This document shows positions 59,804-64,000 of a DNA stretch of 64,000 bases, one piece after another. Position numbers and translations under genes: made by a program. The stretch lies in NCBI GenBank assembly GCA_033762715.1, contig JANRLL010000012.1, positions 1 to 64,000 of the forward strand. The letters are read 5' to 3'. The notes under the pieces are model-generated. The model searched no databases, was not told the DNA's origin, and was given only the letters and a program-made list of their open reading frames with translations. Each line of letters opens with the position of its first letter. Positions within the stretch are counted from its first letter, which is position 1. The DNA comes from JANRLL01 sp033762715. GTDB taxonomy: Bacteria; Pseudomonadota; Alphaproteobacteria; Rickettsiales; SXRF01.

Positions 59804-61009
59804 TTATCGTTTTGCACTCACTTTAGGTGGTTGCACATTATGTTCCAGCGCTTGATAAACCGCTTGCAAATCATCCGGCATTTTCTCAGCTGCATCGAGA
59901 TGAATTTGCTTCGCTGCCGCTTCTAATTCTCGGTAGCGGTAGAAAAGCTTGAGCCCTTTAAAATCACCAATCTCCTTAGGTGAGAGCGGCGCGCGCTCAG
60001 CCGCGTTATGACTTAAATACTTGGTCAACCAGTTATAGGTCTCTTTCATACGCTCCAGTGTCGCATTGCTAAAGTTATCGCCATGAATGACGGTTTCATT
60101 GCCAATCTTTTTCGACATGTCGCGCATCAACTCATACACGCGATGTGAGGTGCGATCAATTTCAGCCATCGAGCGCGGTAAGATTTGTACTTCGCACACA
60201 CGATCATCCAGCAACATACATACCTTCATATCCATAAGGCCGCGCTTATTGACGGTCCAGCCTTCGGTCGACATGGGGCCACGCTCCGAAAAATAATCGC
60301 AGAGTTTCTGCGCCATTTCATCCGAATCCACCACAATGCGCACGCGATTTAAATCGGCAATATCGGAAAGGGTGAGTTTTTTGGTGCGGAGTTTTCGCTG
60401 CACGCTATCACGCGTTTTCGCGCCGTTTTCTTGCATGCACAAATAGTTGGGGCTGCGGCCTTCTTCTTGGAAACATTCATTGATATCATGGACATAATTA
60501 TTGGGTGATCGAGAAATCGTATAGGATTTCTTACCTTCTATCTCGTCTTCGTGGATGGCAATTTGTTGCTGAGGATACTCGCGGTTAAATTGCTCAATCG
60601 CTTCGCGTAATTCGGGACTGAGTGTTAACGCTAGATTATTACGCACCTCATCAAATTCAGCACTTAAGCTATTTGATTCATCATTGTCCTTATCAAGGCG
60701 CTTGAGATATTCTCCACACGCGTCACGATTGCGCCGAAGCGGCACTACTTCTGTTTCATAATAGCGCTCCAGTGAACCGGTATTGGTAATATCGGTAGGA
60801 AGCTCTTGCGAACGCAGAGCATCATCATTTTGATTTATGACCGCTAGGCGCGAGGCATACATGGCCCGGGCGCATAATTTAATCAGCTCTTTTTGGCGCG
60901 GCACGTTGTCTTGCATAAATTCATCGAGCGTTCGAATTCTGCCCTGCTCGGAGCTTTCCGCCAGCTGACGGTATGAAACATGATTGATATGCGGCTTACG
61001 CGAAGACAC
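59804..61009 (-). CDS. RelA/SpoT-like nucleotidyltransferase domain protein
   Basis: A 401-residue cytoplasmic protein. The N-terminal half is helical and charged with no recognised domain. Residues about 205-300 read like the RelA/SpoT synthetase fold: SVQRKLRTKKLTLSDIADLNRVRIVVDS (the KxR and DI.DL..RIV pattern), then GWTVNKRGLMDMKVCMLL and VCEVQILPRSMAEIDRTSHRVYELMRD, where the EVQIxP and H..YE parts match the EIQIRT and H..YK motifs. If right, it could transfer pyrophosphate onto a nucleotide or onto RNA. Similarity is remote, and key residues differ, so activity is uncertain. No HD hydrolase or TGS domain is seen. Confidence 0.6.
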   Translation of the reverse strand: MSSRKPHINHVSYRQLAESSEQGRIRTLDEFMQDNVPRQKELIKLCARAMYASRLAVINQNDDALRSQELPTDITNTGSLERYYETEVVPLRRNRDACGEYLKRLDKDNDESNSLSAEFDEVRNNLALTLSPELREAIEQFNREYPQQQIAIHEDEIEGKKSYTISRSPNNYVHDINECFQEEGRSPNYLCMQENGAKTRDSVQRKLRTKKLTLSDIADLNRVRIVVDSDEMAQKLCDYFSERGPMSTEGWTVNKRGLMDMKVCMLLDDRVCEVQILPRSMAEIDRTSHRVYELMRDMSKKIGNETVIHGDNFSNATLERMKETYNWLTKYLSHNAAERAPLSPKEIGDFKGLKLFYRYRELEAAAKQIHLDAAEKMPDDLQAVYQALEHNVQPPKVSAKR

Positions 61010-61091
61010 GAATATTCTACCTAAATCTGTAGGGGTTACAAAACCGTATCAAAGAAAGACCGGTAATATTTTAAGCAGGTATTATATAAAA

Positions 61092-62582
61092 TTAGTTAAT
61101 ATCTGTCGATGGGGTTTCTTGCACCGGCTTAGGCTCTTCCCAACCCCCACCCAGTGCGCGAATCAGGGTAATGGTGGCTACAAAACGCTGTAGCTGGGTC
61201 TGAATATAGACGCGCTCGGCTGCTACCGAATCACGCTGATTAATGACTAGATCTATATGATCCACATCACCTTCTTCAAAACGTTTTTTGATGAGTTCAA
61301 AACTACGTTTGGCGGCAATCGCCGATTGCTCAACTGTTTTAGATTGTTCGGCCAGTAATCGTTGATCGCTTAGGCTGTTTTCTGCATCACGGAATGCAAC
61401 CAATACCTGCTGACGGTACGTAGCGACAGCTTCTTCATAGGCCGCTTTAGCCGAATCGAGATTGCCAAAATTACGGCCGCTGTCAAATATCGGCATGGTG
61501 ATCGCGCTGCCTGCGGTCTGGCCTAACGCCCAGCTGCGGCTCGACCATTGGAACAAATCACCCAGTTCTGTGGATTCCACACCGCCATTAGCGGTCAATG
61601 CAATGCGTGGGAAGAAGGCCGTACGGGCAACACCTATGCGCAAATTAGCAGCCTGCATGTTTGCCATGGCAGCAGCAATATCGGGGCGACGCGCCAAAAG
61701 CTCCGACGGCAGGCCAGCCGGAATCGCAGGCGGCACACCGTCTAATGGTTTTCCTTCCCAGCTAAATTCAGACGGCATTTTTCCAAGCAAGGTAGCCAGC
61801 ATATTTTGCGTAGAGTTCCGCTCACGCTCGGTTGCGGTCAGTTCGGTTTTTGCCGTGGCCACATCCGCTTGTGTTTTAGCAAAATCGGACTCACTGACAG
61901 CGCCTAGCTCCATCTTCTTTTGCATAATGCGCAGTTCTTCTTCGCGTTCGGCTAGAGTGTCGCGCAATAATATATATTGGCTATCGAGCGCACGCAGCAT
62001 GTAATAATGTTGTGCCACATCAGCTTGCAGCGCCAACAAGACGCTGCGGTAATTAGCTTCCTGTGCCTGGGTATCAAACATATAAGCACGGTAGCCATCA
62101 TGCACACGGCCTAATAAATCCAACTCATATGAAAGTACCCCACCGACGCTAAACATATTATAAGGCTTCAAAGTAGTGGCCTGGCCGCCAAAGGCAGCAT
62201 TCGATGCATCAGCTGGCTTAGCGCGCACAGCATTAGCACCCACATCTAAATCAGGAATGAGACTTGGGCTTCTCGATTGTGCAAGTCCGCGTGCCTGTTC
62301 AACCCTGCTCGCTGCTATTTTAAGATTTGGGTTGGCTTCCGCTGCTTGCTTTTGCAAGTCATCGAGCGTGCTGTCTTGGAATATTTTCCACCACTGACCG
62401 CGATCTTCTTGTGCCAATGGCTCCAGCGCTTTCCACCGCCCCTGCTCTTGCAGGATATCTACTTGGGGCGCAACTTCTTTGAATTGCTCCGGCACCTTCA
62501 TATCAGGCGCGACAAAATCAGGCGCCAGGCTGCAGCTTGTCAGCATCGTCGTTACGGCAAAAAGATAGAGCGCCTTATGCAT
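61092..62582 (-). CDS. Outer-membrane efflux lipoprotein (NodT/OprM-like)
   Basis: A 496-residue outer-membrane channel of the TolC-like RND type. A lipobox is visible at about residue 17 (LTSCSLAPDF), and the NodT family pattern follows: WWKIFQDSTLDDLQKQAAEANPNL near 65, ELDLLGRVHDGYRAY near 155, LPSELLARRPDIAAAMANMQAANLRIGVARTAFFP near 300, and QVLVAFRDAENSL near 395. It forms the exit duct for the inner-membrane pump whose gene overlaps its start by eight bases. The stop region is 80 bases downstream of the RelA/SpoT-like gene start. The substrate is unknown. Confidence 0.95.
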   Translation of the reverse strand: MHKALYLFAVTTMLTSCSLAPDFVAPDMKVPEQFKEVAPQVDILQEQGRWKALEPLAQEDRGQWWKIFQDSTLDDLQKQAAEANPNLKIAASRVEQARGLAQSRSPSLIPDLDVGANAVRAKPADASNAAFGGQATTLKPYNMFSVGGVLSYELDLLGRVHDGYRAYMFDTQAQEANYRSVLLALQADVAQHYYMLRALDSQYILLRDTLAEREEELRIMQKKMELGAVSESDFAKTQADVATAKTELTATERERNSTQNMLATLLGKMPSEFSWEGKPLDGVPPAIPAGLPSELLARRPDIAAAMANMQAANLRIGVARTAFFPRIALTANGGVESTELGDLFQWSSRSWALGQTAGSAITMPIFDSGRNFGNLDSAKAAYEEAVATYRQQVLVAFRDAENSLSDQRLLAEQSKTVEQSAIAAKRSFELIKKRFEEGDVDHIDLVINQRDSVAAERVYIQTQLQRFVATITLIRALGGGWEEPKPVQETPSTDIN

Positions 62583-64000
62583 GCGGATGCTCCTGCGAGT
62601 GAATGGGACATTCGCCAGCCGTATGCAATTTATTACCCACCAGGTTACGAAGCCCTACATAAAATACCGGTGTCAAAAACAATCCGAAGAACGTCACACC
62701 TAACATACCTGAAAACACGGCAACACCCATGGCATGGCGCATTTCTGCCCCTGCGCCGGTCGACATTACCAGTGGCACCACCCCCATGATGAAGGCAAAT
62801 GATGTCATCAAAATTGGGCGAAGACGCATGCGTGTAGCTTCGATGGCGGCTTCTAGTGGCGTACTTCCTTGAATCTCTAATTCGCGCGCAAATTCGACGA
62901 TCAAGATCGCATTCTTACATGCAAGCCCCACCAACACCATCAGGCCGATCTGGGTAAAGATATTATTGTCGCCGTTGGTAAGCCAAACGCCAAAAATAGC
63001 ACACAGCAAACACATCGGAACGATAAGAATGACTGCAAGCGGTAGCGATAGGCTTTCATATTGCGCAGCCAACACCAAAAACACCAGCAATACGCAAAGC
63101 GGAAACACCAAGATCGCCGTATTGCCGGCAAGAATCTGCTGATAGGAAAGTTCTGTCCATTCGTAACTAACGCCTTTGGGTATAGTTTGCTTAATGATTT
63201 GCTCGATGGCTGCTTGCGCTTCGCCAGTCGAATATCCCTTAGCGGGCCCGCTATTAATATCGGCGGTGCGATACGCATTGTAGCGCATAGCACGCTCCGG
63301 CCCATAGCTTTGCTTGACGGTAACAACGCTACCAAGCGGCACCATTTCACCGACGGCGTTGCGCACTTTCAGCTTGGTAATATCGTCTGCATGCGCTCGA
63401 TACGGCATGTCAGCTTGGGCAATAACGCGGTAGGTGCGGCCAAATTTATTAAAGTCGTTGATATAGAGTGAGCCTAAGTAAATCTGCATCGTGTCAAAAA
63501 TATCGGTGATCGCAATACCGAGCTGTTTGGCTTTGGTGCGGTCAATATCGACTTGCAATTGCGGCACATTGATCTGATAGCCGCTATAGGTTTGATGGGG
63601 ATCGAGCTGTGGGATTTTACCGCTGTAAATCTGTCCTAATATTGCATCTTTTACGCCGGAGAATTCTTCTTCCGATAAATCGACACGATTTTGCAGCTGC
63701 AACTTAAACCCGCCCGATGTACCCAATCCCAAAATCGGCGGCGGCGGCAAGACCAACACGAACGCATCTTTAATCGCGCCAAACTGCATGTTGACCTTTT
63801 GCGCAATGGCACTGGCCGATAACTCAGAAGAATTGCGCTCAGAAAAATCAGTGAGCGGCAGAAACACAATGCCGGCGCTTGAGCTGTTGGTAAAGCCATT
63901 GATGGAAAGACCTGGAAACGCCACCGCATGTGCGATGCCAGGGGTTTTCATGGTGATCTCCGACATTTGGCGGATCACTTTTTCGGTACGGTCAAGCGAC
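62575..64000 (-). CDS. RND efflux pump inner-membrane subunit (AcrB-like), cut by the window end
   Basis: The last about 475 residues of an AcrB/MexB-like pump; the gene runs out of the window on the right. The visible part holds the second pore domain with LLGTSGGFKLQLQNR-like LGLGTSGGFKLQLQNRVDLS, then PQLQVDIDRTKAKQLGIAITDIFDTMQIYLGSLYINDFNKFGRTYRV, and the C-terminal membrane part with SLSLPLAVILIVPMCLLCAIFGVWL, GLACKNAILIVEFARELE and RLRPILMTSFAFIMGVVPLVMSTGAGAEMRHAMGVAVFSGM, which are signatures of the hydrophobe/amphiphile group. Its stop overlaps the outer-membrane subunit start by eight bases. The adaptor subunit should be upstream, outside the window. Confidence 0.95.
   Translation of the reverse strand, partial: SLDRTEKVIRQMSEITMKTPGIAHAVAFPGLSINGFTNSSSAGIVFLPLTDFSERNSSELSASAIAQKVNMQFGAIKDAFVLVLPPPPILGLGTSGGFKLQLQNRVDLSEEEFSGVKDAILGQIYSGKIPQLDPHQTYSGYQINVPQLQVDIDRTKAKQLGIAITDIFDTMQIYLGSLYINDFNKFGRTYRVIAQADMPYRAHADDITKLKVRNAVGEMVPLGSVVTVKQSYGPERAMRYNAYRTADINSGPAKGYSTGEAQAAIEQIIKQTIPKGVSYEWTELSYQQILAGNTAILVFPLCVLLVFLVLAAQYESLSLPLAVILIVPMCLLCAIFGVWLTNGDNNIFTQIGLMVLVGLACKNAILIVEFARELEIQGSTPLEAAIEATRMRLRPILMTSFAFIMGVVPLVMSTGAGAEMRHAMGVAVFSGMLGVTFFGLFLTPVFYVGLRNLVGNKLHTAGECPIHSQEHPHA

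Overview
The window looks like a chromosomal segment from a Gram-negative bacterium, most likely an alphaproteobacterium. The reasons are an ECF sigma factor paired with an NrsF-type (DUF1109) anti-sigma protein next to a bufferin operon as in Caulobacter, a DUF2924 gene beside a large serine recombinase, a BigR/SqrR-like ArsR regulator, and many Sec signal peptides, lipoprotein signals and outer-membrane efflux genes. No rRNA, tRNA or CRISPR array was recognised. Base composition looks moderate by eye. All family names rest on reading the translated sequence and recalled family motifs; no database search was run.

Layout. (1) About 0.4-8.9 kb is an accessory island: DUF2924, a large serine recombinase, small DNA-binding proteins, an AlpA-like HTH protein, a primase/RepA-like helicase, a repeat-rich intergenic region that could be an origin or operator, and a PIF1-like helicase. 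(2) 9.0-19.0 kb is one tightly overlapped defence operon behind a near-consensus sigma-70 promoter: half-size HsdS, HsdM, RhuM, full-size HsdS, a TIGR04141/DUF6119 protein, HsdR and a YgjP-type metallopeptidase. (3) 19.0-20.4 kb, reverse strand, holds a BMT5-like methyltransferase and an AlkB dioxygenase, translationally coupled. (4) 20.6-28.5 kb is metal and sulfur homeostasis: a P1B-type ATPase, an ECF sigma/NrsF pair, a bufferin operon (precursor, fused BufB-BufC maturase, DoxX), then an AhpD-like protein, a frameshifted DUF2892 gene, a thiol-containing ArsR repressor and a rhodanese. (5) 29-30.7 kb is an OmpR/EnvZ-type two-component system. (6) 30.7-42.3 kb is a run of thirteen tightly packed genes that resembles the singlet-oxygen and light-stress regulons of other alphaproteobacteria: flavin amine oxidase, DUF1365, cyclopropane synthase-like methyltransferase, chalcone-isomerase-like protein, MFS, DUF3833 lipoprotein, SDR, MAPEG, old yellow enzyme, SOUL, glutathione peroxidase, photolyase and a renalase-like flavoprotein. 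(7) 42.4-48.2 kb holds a Prs paralogue, a tandem CinA protein, an inorganic pyrophosphatase remnant, a second bufferin precursor without its own maturase, and a two-domain AAA+ ATPase. (8) 48.2-54.3 kb, reverse strand, is PutA, a PstS-like protein, an LplT-like MFS and an MlaC-like protein. (9) 54.5-59.0 kb is a large FAD/NAD(P)-binding protein plus an MBOAT/SGNH acyltransferase pair. (10) 59.0-64 kb, reverse strand, is MsrA, a 69-residue unknown, a RelA/SpoT-like protein and an RND efflux system cut by the window end.

The most interesting points are the bufferin operon with a promoter that fits the SigF pattern, a distant second precursor, the hybrid type I restriction locus, the tandem CinA gene beside a Prs paralogue, and the RelA/SpoT-like protein with a small partner. 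Three degraded genes are visible: a cytochrome b561-like remnant, a frameshifted DUF2892 gene and a pyrophosphatase C-terminus.
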